Of a stretch of DNA of 64,000 nt, positions 34,758-43,123 are shown piece by piece (within the stretch, counting starts at the first letter, position 1; every line of letters starts with the position of its first letter). A program made the position numbers and the translations under genes. The DNA is from DASUXA01 sp036378155 (lineage in GTDB: Bacteria; Actinomycetota; Actinomycetes; Mycobacteriales; Micromonosporaceae): positions 23,267 to 87,266 of the forward strand of contig DASUXA010000016.1 of the NCBI GenBank assembly GCA_036378155.1, given 5' to 3'. Below the pieces are notes generated by a model that searched no databases, was not told where the DNA came from, and saw nothing but the letters and a program-made list of their open reading frames with translations.

Positions 34758-35873
34758 TCAGCCGGTCAGACCGGCCGCCGCACATGCCTGCGCGAACTGC
34801 GGCGTGCAGATCTGCTGCACCGTGTAGAAGCCGTCCTTGATCACGGTGTCCTTGATGTTGGACTTGGTGACCGGTACGGGTTGCAGCAGCACCGCGGTCG
34901 CGTCCACGGTTCCGTTGTTCTTCTTGGTGGTCTGTCCGCTGAAGTTCTTGCCGGTCGCCGCGTCGACCGCCATCTGCGCCGCGTTCTCCGCCTCCGGCTT
35001 GATCGCCTTGTACACGGTCATGTACTGCTCGCCGGCGACGATCCGCTGGATCCCGGCGAGTTCGGCGTCCTGCCCGGTGACCGGCGGGATGGTGCCGAAC
35101 CCGGCGCCCTTCATCGAGGCGACCGCGCCGCCGGCGGTGCCGTCGTTCGCGGCGTACACGCCGATGATCTGCTTCGCGCCCAGCGCCGTGATGGCCTGGT
35201 CCATTTCCTGCTGCGCCTTGTCCGGCGACCAGTCCGGAGTGTCGTACTCCTTGCCGATGTTGACCTTGCCGTCGAGGACCGAGTGCGCGCCCGCCTTGAA
35301 GTCGGCGGCGTTCGGGTCGGTCGGCGAACCGTCGATCATGACGATCTGCCCGCGCTTCGGGTCGCCACCGGCGCTCACCGCCTGCAGCAGCGCCTGGCCT
35401 TGGACGACGCCGACCTGGTGGTTGTCGAACGAGACGTAGTACTTGATGGGTCCGTTGGCGAGCCGGTCGTACGACACGACCGGGACCTTCTGGTTGTTTG
35501 CGCTGGTCACGATGCCGCCGGCGGCCTTCGCGTCGACCGGGTCGAGGATGAGCACCTTCACGCCCTGGGTGAGCATCGACTCGGCCTGCGACTGCTGCTT
35601 GGCGCTGTCCTGATCGGCGTTCTGGTACAACACCTGACACTTCGGGCAGAGTTGCTTCAGCTTGCCCTCGATGTACGGGCGGTCGAACGCTTCGTACCGG
35701 GCGGTCTTCGACTCCGGTAGCAGCAGCCCGATCTTGAATCCGTCGTTGACGTTCGCGCCACCGCTGCTGGAACTCGAGCCGTTGTTCGAGCTGCTGCTGC
35801 ACGCGGCGAGGGCGAGCGCGAACGCCGCCAGTCCTGCGGCTATCGAGTACCGCCGGCCGTGTCTGACTCGCAT
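34758..35873 (-). CDS. xylF: Sugar ABC transporter substrate-binding lipoprotein (XylF type)
   Basis: The 371-residue lipoprotein captures sugar outside the membrane. Its signal peptide ends in the lipobox LALAAC near residues 20-25, followed by a Ser/Asn-rich tether. The type I periplasmic-binding fold starts at GFKIGLLLPESKTARYEAFD, and middle parts LILDPVDAKAAGGIV and DGSPTDPNAADFKAGA are typical of XylF. The ATG at 35873 has GAGGAGG five bases upstream. It begins the xylF-xylG-xylH operon. A palindrome 153 bases upstream may be its operator. No ROK or LacI regulator lies beside it. Confidence 0.92.
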   Translation of the reverse strand: MRVRHGRRYSIAAGLAAFALALAACSSSSNNGSSSSSGGANVNDGFKIGLLLPESKTARYEAFDRPYIEGKLKQLCPKCQVLYQNADQDSAKQQSQAESMLTQGVKVLILDPVDAKAAGGIVTSANNQKVPVVSYDRLANGPIKYYVSFDNHQVGVVQGQALLQAVSAGGDPKRGQIVMIDGSPTDPNAADFKAGAHSVLDGKVNIGKEYDTPDWSPDKAQQEMDQAITALGAKQIIGVYAANDGTAGGAVASMKGAGFGTIPPVTGQDAELAGIQRIVAGEQYMTVYKAIKPEAENAAQMAVDAATGKNFSGQTTKKNNGTVDATAVLLQPVPVTKSNIKDTVIKDGFYTVQQICTPQFAQACAAAGLTG

Positions 35874-36265
35874 CGAGGCCTCCTCGTCAGGAGCCGGTTG
35901 TCCACCGGCTCGGCGCCCGGCCCACCCCGTACCGCGACGCGCGCGGCGCGTTCCGGGCACCGCTGATACACCCTCGGCAGGTTCCCACGAAGATGCCGCG
36001 TACGCGGCTAATTCTCCTTCTATGCGGTTGAAATGCAACCAACATGGATGAACCGGTTCGGATCGCACCGCGACGGAGCGTCGGAACCGCACGTCGCACC
36101 CGTACCGTCCGACCCGGGCGTCACCGCCGCCGATACGGGTCGTTGTCCGTGTCGAGCACCGTGACTTGCTCCGCTGCCGAAGCGTGACGCGCGGCCCGAC
36201 CCGCGCGGTACGCGAGCGACCGTCCGCGACGGGCGCGGCGGCGGCGCACAAGGGGAGGAGCGGTC
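35874..36265. other. Divergent promoter region between xylF and an HTH gene
   Basis: These 392 bases contain the AT-richer stretch around 36008-36055 with the palindrome GGTTG-AAATG-CAACC. No gene is seen. The plus-strand promoter for the HTH gene should be in the last 100 bases. Confidence 0.5.
36026..36040. promoter_or_regulatory. Candidate operator upstream of xylF
   Basis: GGTTG-AAATG-CAACC is a 15-base palindrome in the least GC-rich part of the divergent region, with ACCGGTT nearby at 36052-36058. It fits the size of a repressor site. The cognate regulator is unknown. Confidence 0.4.
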
Positions 36266-37492
36266 GTGGACGAGCTGCCCATCGGCAGACGTGTCGCCTA
36301 CTGGCGATCGCGCCGCCACATGTCGCAACAGGTCTTCGCCGACCGGATGGGCAAGTCGAAGAGTTGGGTCGACAAGGTCGAGCGCGGGGTACGCCGGCTC
36401 GACAAGTTCTCGGTACTGCACGAGATCGCCGACGTGCTGCACGTCGACGTCCAACTCCTGCTCGGCCGCGACGTCAGTCGCAGCCCGGACGCCGGTACCG
36501 GCGTGGACCAGGTCGAGGTGCAGGAAATCCGGTCCGCGCTGGAGCGGTACGACCAGATCAGCGCCTTCTTCTACCCGCCGCCGGAACCGCCCCCGCTGGA
36601 CCAGATCGTCCAGTCCGTCTCGCACGCGTGGCAGACCTACGAGCGGGCGAAGTACCGGGTGCTGGCGCGCGCCCTGCCCACCCTGCTGCGGCAGGCGCAG
36701 GCGGCGGACACCGCCAACGCGGGCGGCGGGCACGCCAGGGAAGCGGCGCACCTGCTCGGGCAGGTGTACCAGATCTCCTCGGCGGTGCTGCGCAAGCTCG
36801 GCGAGTACGAGCTGGCGTGGCTCGCCGCCGACCGCTCCATCGCCGTCTCGCAGCGCGCCGACGACCCGCTGCTCGCCGGCACCGCCGCGTACCGGGTCTC
36901 GCTGGCCCTGCTCGCGCTCGGTCGGGCGCGCCCGGCGCTCGAGGTCAACCTGAACATCGCCAACCGGTTGGCGCCGACCGGACCGGCGACCAAGCCGGAA
37001 CAGGTCTCCGTGTACGGGGTGCTGCTGCTCGCGGCGGCGCTGGCCGCCGCCCGGCTCGCGGACGCGGCGAGCGTGCGCGACCTGCTCGTCGAAGCCGGGG
37101 ACGCGGCGCAGGCGCTCGGCGGCGACCACGACCACTACTGGACCTCGTTCGGACCCACGAACGTCCAGCTGCACCGGGTCGCCGCGCTGGTCGAACTCGG
37201 CGAAGGGCGGCTCGCCGTCGAGGTGGGCGACAGCCTCGACCGGGCCGCGTTCGACATGCTGGTACCGGAGCGCAGGGCGTGCTTCCACATCGACATGGCT
37301 CGCGCCCTGACCCAAGGCGGCGACATCGCCCGCGCCGCCGAGATGCTGCTGGAGGCGGACCGCGTCGCGTCGGCGGAGGTACGGTGCCGGCCGGTCGCCC
37401 ATCAGGTCCTCGCCGACGTGGCGCGACGCGCCAGGGGAGCGCCGCCGCCGATGCTCGTCGAGCTCGCCGCGATGCTCGGCGTGCCCGCCTGA
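36266..37492 (+). CDS. XRE-type HTH regulator with TPR-like C-terminal region
   Basis: This 408-residue protein has a Cro/C1-type helix-turn-helix near residues 7-65 (IGRRVAYWRSRRHMSQQVFA then GKSKSWVDKVERGVRRLDK) and a long helical repeat region rich in Ala and Leu, similar to TPR-containing regulators of actinomycetes such as NsdA-like proteins. The GTG at 36266 follows AGGGGAGGAGCG. It is divergent from the xylFGH operon and lies 90 bases upstream of the Nif3 gene. Whether it controls xylFGH cannot be said; such regulators are usually global. Confidence 0.8.
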   Translation: MDELPIGRRVAYWRSRRHMSQQVFADRMGKSKSWVDKVERGVRRLDKFSVLHEIADVLHVDVQLLLGRDVSRSPDAGTGVDQVEVQEIRSALERYDQISAFFYPPPEPPPLDQIVQSVSHAWQTYERAKYRVLARALPTLLRQAQAADTANAGGGHAREAAHLLGQVYQISSAVLRKLGEYELAWLAADRSIAVSQRADDPLLAGTAAYRVSLALLALGRARPALEVNLNIANRLAPTGPATKPEQVSVYGVLLLAAALAAARLADAASVRDLLVEAGDAAQALGGDHDHYWTSFGPTNVQLHRVAALVELGEGRLAVEVGDSLDRAAFDMLVPERRACFHIDMARALTQGGDIARAAEMLLEADRVASAEVRCRPVAHQVLADVARRARGAPPPMLVELAAMLGVPA

Positions 37493-37582
37493 CCCGGTAC
37501 CGCGAGCCCGAACACCGTCGAGCGCGCCGCTGCCGGACGCACGCGGGTCGGGCGACCGTCGATCACTGGTAACCTCGCGCCC

Positions 37583-38395
37583 GTGACGTGCGTAGCCGAC
37601 GTGGTCGCGGTGCTCGACGAGCGGTACCCGCAGGGCTGGGCCGAGGACTGGGACCGGGTCGGTCTGGTGCTCGGCGAGCCGCGCGCCGAGGCGCGCCGGG
37701 TGCTGTTGGTGGTCGACTGTGTACCGTCGACCGTCCAGGAGGCCCTGGACCGTGGCGTGGACATGATCGTCGCGCACCATCCGCTGCTGCTGCGCGGCGT
37801 GTCCAGCCTCGCGCCCACGACGTACAAGGGCGACACGGTCCACCGGCTGATCAGGGCCGGCATCGCGCTGTTCACCGCGCACACCAACGCGGACGTCGCC
37901 GCGCCCGGCGTGTCCGACGCGCTCGCCGCCCGGCTCGGGCTGACCGATCTGCGTCCGTTGCGCCCGGCGACCGGCGACGCGACCGGCGGCGGGCGGGGCG
38001 TCGGGCGGATCGGTCGGCTTCCGCGTCCGGTCACGCTCGCCGAGTTCACCAGGGCGGCTGCCGTCGCGTTGCCGAAGACCGCCTGGGGGGTACGCGCCGC
38101 CGGCCCAGCCGACCTGACCGTGTCGACGGTGGCGGTGTGCGGCGGCGCCGGCGACAGCTACCTGGGTGACGCCGCCAGCGCCGGCGTCGACGCGTACCTC
38201 ACCGCGGACCTGCGTCACCACCCTGCCAGCGAGGCGATCGCGGAGGGCGGCCCGGCGCTGCTCGACGCGGCGCACTGGGCGACCGAACGGCCCTGGCTGG
38301 ACGACGCGGCCCGGCTGCTCGCCGACAGCCTCGGCATCGAGACGCTGGTCAGCGACATCGACACCGACCCCTGGACCCTGCACGCATCCGCCTGA
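37583..38395 (+). CDS. Nif3-like dinuclear metal centre protein
   Basis: The 270-residue protein belongs to the Nif3 family (YbgI/DUF34), widespread hexameric proteins with two bound metals. Visible marks are WAEDWDRVGLVLGEP near residue 18, the metal-binding DMIVAHHPLLLRGV, and FTAHTNADVAAPGVSDALA. The usual C-terminal HAE-type ligands are represented by DAAHWATERPW. The GTG at 37583 starts at the family N-terminus. It heads a three-gene operon with the zinc-ribbon and RNase H-phosphatase genes, the order of mycobacterial Rv2230c-Rv2229c-Rv2228c. Confidence 0.92.
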   Translation: MTCVADVVAVLDERYPQGWAEDWDRVGLVLGEPRAEARRVLLVVDCVPSTVQEALDRGVDMIVAHHPLLLRGVSSLAPTTYKGDTVHRLIRAGIALFTAHTNADVAAPGVSDALAARLGLTDLRPLRPATGDATGGGRGVGRIGRLPRPVTLAEFTRAAAVALPKTAWGVRAAGPADLTVSTVAVCGGAGDSYLGDAASAGVDAYLTADLRHHPASEAIAEGGPALLDAAHWATERPWLDDAARLLADSLGIETLVSDIDTDPWTLHASA

Positions 38396-38407
38396 AGGAG
38401 CCGCGCC

Positions 38408-39148
38408 GTGAAGGCCGACCCGCAAGCCCAGCGCCGCCTACTCGACCTGCAGGCCATCGACACCACGTTGGCCCAGCTCGCCCACCGCCGGCGCAACCTG
38501 CCGGAGCATGCCGAACTCGACCGGCTCAGCCGGGAGATCTCCGCGCTGGAGGACGAACGGGTGCGCGCCCAGGTCGCCGTGGACGACCTGGACCGCGACA
38601 TCGCCCGCCTGGAGCGCGACGTCGACCAGGTGCGCACCCGTGCCGACCGGGACCGGACGCGGTTGGACGCCGGTACCGGCCCGGCCCGCGAACTGGAAGC
38701 CCTCAGCCACGAACTCGCCTCGCTGCGCCGCCGCCAGTCGGAGTTGGAGGACGCCGAACTGGAACTGATGGAACAGCGCGAACAGGCGCAGGCGGCGTTG
38801 GACGAGGTGGTCCGGCGCCAGGAGAGCGCCCGTGAGCAGCGCGCCGAGGTCGAGCGTCGGCGTGACGAGACGCTGGCGGAGATCGACAAGGAGGAGGAGT
38901 TCCGCGTCGCGGGACGCCGCCCGCTGGCGGCCGACCTGCCCGAGGACCTGGTGGCGTTGTACGACCGGATCCGCGACGCGTCGGGCGGGGTGGGCGCGGC
39001 GCTGCTGCGCGCCGGTCGGTGCGGCGGCTGCCGGCTGGAGTTGGCGGGCAGCGAGCGGGCACGGGTCAAGGCGGCGCCGGCGGACGAGGTGGTGCGCTGC
39101 GACGAGTGCGGGCGCATCCTGGTGCGTACCGAGGAGTCGGGGCTGTGA
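38408..39148 (+). CDS. C4-type zinc ribbon protein with long coiled coil
   Basis: This 246-residue protein (Rv2229c-like) has a coiled coil of roughly 170 residues rich in Arg, Glu and Leu, ending in a C-terminal zinc ribbon with RCGGCRLEL and RCDECGRIL, two CxxC pairs. Relatives such as CT398 suggest a role in nucleic-acid or complex assembly, but function is unsettled. The GTG at 38408 has AAGGAG seven bases upstream and follows the Nif3 gene by 12 bases. It overlaps the next gene by four bases (GTGA). Confidence 0.9.
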   Translation: MKADPQAQRRLLDLQAIDTTLAQLAHRRRNLPEHAELDRLSREISALEDERVRAQVAVDDLDRDIARLERDVDQVRTRADRDRTRLDAGTGPARELEALSHELASLRRRQSELEDAELELMEQREQAQAALDEVVRRQESAREQRAEVERRRDETLAEIDKEEEFRVAGRRPLAADLPEDLVALYDRIRDASGGVGAALLRAGRCGGCRLELAGSERARVKAAPADEVVRCDECGRILVRTEESGL

Positions 39149-40296
39149 CGTCGCCGGTCGACCGGGTCGTCGTCGAGGCGGACGGCGGGGCGCGGGGCAA
39201 TCCGGGTCCGGCGGGGTACGGCGCGGTGGTCCGCGACCCGGACAGCGGCCAGGTGCTCGCCGAGCGGTTCGGCGCGCTGGGCGTGACCACGAACAACGTC
39301 GCCGAGTACCGGGGTCTGCTGGCGGGTCTCGCCGCCGCCGCCGAACTCGGTGCGCGTGCCGTCGAGGTACGGATGGATTCCAAGCTGGTGGTCGAGCAGA
39401 TGTCCGGTCGCTGGCAGATCAAGCATCCCGGACTGCGGCCGTTGGCTGCCGAGGCTGCCGCCCTGATCCGCCGGTTCGACTCGGTGCGGTTCGTCTGGGT
39501 GCCGCGGGAACGCAACAAGCACGCGGACGCGCTGGCGAACAAAGCGATGGATACCGCTGCCCGGACGTCCGGGCAGCGCGAAGACAGGTCTGCCCGGACG
39601 TCGGGCGGGCGTACCGTCGCCGAGCCGGGCGCGGAACGCGAGGCGACCACCCGGACGTCGTGGGAGCCCCCGACTGGTACGGCGACCCGGCTGCTGCTGG
39701 TGCGGCACGGGGCGACTGAGTTGACCGCGCAGCGGCGGTACTCGGGTCGGGGCGACGTGCCGCTGTCCGACCGGGGTCGGCAGCAGGCGGATCGGGTCGC
39801 GGCCCGGCTGGCGGCGTTCGGTACCCCGGTGTCCGCCGTGCTCACCTCGCCGTTGACGCGCTGTGTCGAGACCGCGGAGCGGATCGCCGACGCGCTCGGC
39901 GGGCCGCCGGTACGGGTCGAGCCGGATCTGGTCGAGTGCGACTTCGGCGACTGGGAGGGGATGACGTTCGCCGAGGTCCGGCAGCGTTGGCCGGAGCAGA
40001 TGTCCGCGTGGCTGGCGTCGACGTCGGTGGCGCCGCCGGGCGGCGAGTCGTTCCAGGCGGTGGCGAAGCGGGTGCGGGGGCTGACGGCGCGGCTGCGCGA
40101 CGGGTACACCGGGCAGAACCTGGTCCTGGTCTCCCACGTCACGCCGGTGAAGTTGCTGCTGCGGGACGCCCTGGCAGCCGGCGACGCGTTCCTGCACCGG
40201 CTGTACCTGGACCCGGCGGGGCTGTCCATCGTCGACCTGTGGTCGGACGGTCCGGTGTCGGTACGGACCGTCAACGACACCGCCCACCTGGTGTGA
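39145..40296 (+). CDS. Bifunctional RNase HI / histidine phosphatase
   Basis: The 383-residue protein fuses two domains, as in mycobacterial Rv2228c. The RNase H domain (1-135) shows all four acidic residues: Asp13 in EADGGARGNPGP, Glu54 in NVAEYRGL, Asp78 in RMDSK and Asp128 in KHADALAN. It degrades RNA in RNA-DNA hybrids. The C-terminal domain (from 181) has the phosphatase motif LLLVRHGATE with His188 and resembles CobC acid phosphatases. The linker at 140-175 contains repeated ARTSG units coded by repeated DNA. The GTG at 39145 overlaps the previous stop. The gene is convergent with the acyltransferase, seven bases apart. Confidence 0.95.
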   Translation: MTSPVDRVVVEADGGARGNPGPAGYGAVVRDPDSGQVLAERFGALGVTTNNVAEYRGLLAGLAAAAELGARAVEVRMDSKLVVEQMSGRWQIKHPGLRPLAAEAAALIRRFDSVRFVWVPRERNKHADALANKAMDTAARTSGQREDRSARTSGGRTVAEPGAEREATTRTSWEPPTGTATRLLLVRHGATELTAQRRYSGRGDVPLSDRGRQQADRVAARLAAFGTPVSAVLTSPLTRCVETAERIADALGGPPVRVEPDLVECDFGDWEGMTFAEVRQRWPEQMSAWLASTSVAPPGGESFQAVAKRVRGLTARLRDGYTGQNLVLVSHVTPVKLLLRDALAAGDAFLHRLYLDPAGLSIVDLWSDGPVSVRTVNDTAHLV

Positions 40297-40303
40297 GCTG
40301 GAC

Positions 40304-42301
40304 CTATCCGTTCCGCCCGGTCGCCAGCGCCCACAGGTGCGGCATCAGCCACGGCGCGATCCACTCCCGGACGCCCGCCGGGGTGAAGTGCAGCCCGTCG
40401 CTGCGTACCCGTAGTCCCTGGATGGACCAGGTGAATCCGCCGGGGGTGACCCGGCTGTTCAGGTCGACCACGGTGGTACGGGGATGCCGGGCGGCGTCGG
40501 CGCGCAGCAGGGCGTTCCAGGCGTCCACGCGTTGCGGCTGGTCCTCCGGGTACAACCCGCCGTCGGGTCGCTCGGCACGGTGGGTGTACGGCGCGGTCAG
40601 CAGCACGACGGTCGCGCCTCGCGAACCGACGATGGAGATCGCGAGGTCCAGTTCGCGGGTCAGGTAGGCGTCGTATCCGGGCTGCCCGACGTGCTGGTAC
40701 GTCCCGTCCAACCGGCGGTCCATCAACTCCCAGCGGTCGAGCAGGATCACCGCCACGTCGGGGTCGTCGCGCCCGAGGTCGGCCCGCCAGCGCTGGTCCC
40801 AGGTGGTACAGCCGGGCAGGTTGGTGTGCGGGGTGCCGAGTTCGAGGATGTCGGGCAGTCGGGCGATGCCGCAGCCCTGTACCGCCCGGTTGATCACCTG
40901 CCCGTTCGGCTGCGGCGGTAGGTACTTGGCGAGGGTCCAGGCGACGGAGTCGCCGTAGAAGCCGATTCGGGGCGGTCCGGGGTGCCGACCCGGACGCCGG
41001 TCCGGGGGCGGACTGTTCCGGGTACCGGTCGTCGGGGGCGCGGACGGCATGCCCGCGCCGAGGGTCGACTGCGGTGCCGCGACCAGGTGGCTCACGGCGG
41101 GTGTCGGGGCGGTGGCGAGGACGATCGCGACGACGGTCCCGGCGACGGCGGCGACGGTCGCGCCGACCGGTACCGGTCGCGGCAGTCCGCCGATCCGGCG
41201 CCCGCGCCGGATCGGCTGCTCGACCAGCAGGTACGAGGCGATCGCGACGACCAGGGTGAGCGCGCACCGCACCGCGAGCAGAGGGGGACCGCGCAGCCCG
41301 GTACGGTCCGCGTCGACGAGCTGGAACAGCGGCCAGTGCCACAGGTACACGCCGTACGACACCCGTCCGAGCCGGACCAGCGGCGCCAGGGCGAGCAGGC
41401 GTGCCGTGGGCGAGGCGGGACTGGTCACGGCGTGGGCGACGACAGCCGCCACGGCGAGCGCCCCGACGGTCAGCCCGCCCCGGTACAGCCAACTGGACGT
41501 GCCGTCGGCGTGGCTCCACAGCCAACCGGTACCGACCGCGCCGGTGAGGGCGAGCGCGCCGAGTACCGGGCGGCGGGGCGGTTCGCCGTGCCGGGGCCGG
41601 GCGGTCGGCGTCCGGTGCAGCAGTACCGCCAGCGCACAGCCGATGAGCAGCGCCTGGGCCCGGCTGTCGGTACCGAAGTAGGCGCGGCTGACGTCGTCGA
41701 TCCGGTACAGGCTCGCCGCCGCCACCGCTGACGCGGCGGCGCCGGCGAGCGTCACCGCGAGCAGCGCGCCCCGCGAGCGGCGCAGTCGCAGCAGCGCGAC
41801 CACCAGCAGCGGCCAGAGCAGGTAGAACTGCTCCTCGATGCCGAGCGACCAGGTGTGCTGCAGCGGCGACGGCGCGGCGGTCTGGGCGAAGTAGCCGCTG
41901 CCCCGGAAGATCATCCGCCAGTTCGCGACGTATCCGAGCGCGGCGAGCGCGTCGCCGCGCAGCAGCCCCACTTCGATCGGCGGGAGCAGGTCACGACCCA
42001 CCAGTGCCACGGCGACGAGCAGGACCAGCAGCGCCGGCAGCAGCCGTCGGGCACGCCGCCCCCAGAACGCGGCGAGCCTGATCCGTCCGGTTGCCGCGTG
42101 CTCGGCGAGCAGCAGCGAGGTGATCAGGAAACCGGACAGGACGAAGAACGCGTCGACGCCGAGGAATCCGCCGGGCAGCCAGCCGACGCCGCCGTGGAAC
42201 AGCAGCACGGCGGTGACCGCCAGGGCACGCACGCCGTCGAGCGCCGGCCGGTACCGGTACGCACCGGGTCGGTGCGGGTGAGCGCTGCTCGGGTCTGCCA
42301 T
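40304..42301 (-). CDS. OafA/YrhL-type acyltransferase with SGNH domain
   Basis: This 665-residue inner-membrane protein has an acyltransferase-3 domain of about ten segments at residues 20-370 and a C-terminal SGNH hydrolase-like domain outside the membrane. Typical motifs are ALDGVRALAVTAVLLFHGG with the catalytic His, FFVLSGFLI, and IEEQFYLLWPLL. The SGNH part shows FYGDSVAWTL and DGLHFTPAG. Such proteins O-acylate cell-surface sugars or secreted compounds. The ATG at 42301 has GGAG eight bases upstream; another ATG at 42328 is possible. It has no glycosylation neighbours here. Confidence 0.92.
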   Translation of the reverse strand: MADPSSAHPHRPGAYRYRPALDGVRALAVTAVLLFHGGVGWLPGGFLGVDAFFVLSGFLITSLLLAEHAATGRIRLAAFWGRRARRLLPALLVLLVAVALVGRDLLPPIEVGLLRGDALAALGYVANWRMIFRGSGYFAQTAAPSPLQHTWSLGIEEQFYLLWPLLVVALLRLRRSRGALLAVTLAGAAASAVAAASLYRIDDVSRAYFGTDSRAQALLIGCALAVLLHRTPTARPRHGEPPRRPVLGALALTGAVGTGWLWSHADGTSSWLYRGGLTVGALAVAAVVAHAVTSPASPTARLLALAPLVRLGRVSYGVYLWHWPLFQLVDADRTGLRGPPLLAVRCALTLVVAIASYLLVEQPIRRGRRIGGLPRPVPVGATVAAVAGTVVAIVLATAPTPAVSHLVAAPQSTLGAGMPSAPPTTGTRNSPPPDRRPGRHPGPPRIGFYGDSVAWTLAKYLPPQPNGQVINRAVQGCGIARLPDILELGTPHTNLPGCTTWDQRWRADLGRDDPDVAVILLDRWELMDRRLDGTYQHVGQPGYDAYLTRELDLAISIVGSRGATVVLLTAPYTHRAERPDGGLYPEDQPQRVDAWNALLRADAARHPRTTVVDLNSRVTPGGFTWSIQGLRVRSDGLHFTPAGVREWIAPWLMPHLWALATGRNG

Positions 42302-42877
42302 CGTCGCTCCGGTGCCCACCGTGCCCATGCTGTCGCTCGGAAACGTCGGTCACCGGGCAAACGGACGAAACGCCGTTACCGGTACGGGTGAAGCGGAGGC
42401 GTCCGCGCGGCGGCGAGGGTCCGCGTCCTGGTCGCCGACGAAAAACCGTCGGAATCACAGATGTTCCGCGAGAATGACGAGGGGCCACGGTACTGCCGTG
42501 ACTATCGCGAACGTCAGAAAACCATTCCGGTCGCCGCGAACGGGAGCAGGTTCGTCGGATTCGATGCGGGTCGTAGCAGCGATGCCGGGTGAGCGGAGCG
42601 TCCAGTCGCACGTGCGCGTGGGGGAGCACGGCGGGCAGTCGGGCGACCGGCAGAGGCGTACCCACCCGTACGCACCGCCCACGGCAACCAGCCGACGCGA
42701 CCGTTCGGCGCACCGATCGCGCCGTTCGTCGACAACTCGTTACCGTCCAGCGCTTTCGGCTTTCCGGCGCGTCCGGCAAAGTCAAACACGCGGCGTACCG
42801 TGCGCGTGCCCGGGCGATCATTGCCAGCGCATCAAGAGCGACCTGGGCTTACCCGGTTCCGTTCGTAGGAGGTTCTC
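42302..42877. other. Long non-coding region upstream of the DUF3311-MctP genes
   Basis: About 575 bases contain no convincing gene on either strand; open frames here read as Arg/Pro-rich and lack binding sites. GC content is visibly lower around 42440-42560, which suggests promoters for the divergent acyltransferase and symporter operons. No clear palindrome was found. Confidence 0.5.
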
Positions 42878-43117
42878 ATGGCTGAGCCTAAGACCGAACC
42901 TAAGACCGAGCCGGTACCACAGCGTCGGTCGGACCGCAGCCCATGGAACTGGCTGCTGATCGTGCCCGTCGTGGTGCCGTTGCTGACTTTTCTGTTCAAC
43001 GCGAAGAGCCCGTACCTGTGGGGGTGGCCGCGCTTCTACTGGGTGCAGATGGCGTTCATCATCCTCGGCGTCGCCACCACGACGCTGGTGTACCAGATGA
43101 CGAAGAAGCGGGGCTGA
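42878..43117 (+). CDS. DUF3311 small membrane protein
   Basis: The 79-residue product has a charged N-terminus with a doubled EPKT unit (bases CCTAAGACCGA repeated) and two membrane segments (LLIVPVVVPLLTFLF and QMAFIILGVATTTLVY). It matches DUF3311, small proteins usually encoded next to sodium-solute symporters and thought to be their accessory subunit. The ATG has AGGAGG five bases upstream. The symporter gene begins six bases after its stop. Confidence 0.88.
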   Translation: MAEPKTEPKTEPVPQRRSDRSPWNWLLIVPVVVPLLTFLFNAKSPYLWGWPRFYWVQMAFIILGVATTTLVYQMTKKRG

Positions 43118-43123
43118 CGCGCT

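Noticed and set aside
35874..36251. N-terminal extension of the xylF-type gene
   Set aside because: The lipoprotein signal peptide and GAGGAGG fix the start at 35873.
36020..40287. Long open frames antisense to the HTH, Nif3, zinc-ribbon and RNase H genes
   Set aside because: They span several real genes with good ribosome binding sites, and their translations look like mirror codon usage.
42329..42877. Short open frames on both strands before the DUF3311 gene
   Set aside because: None has a binding site, a hydrophobic pattern or a domain; composition looks non-coding.
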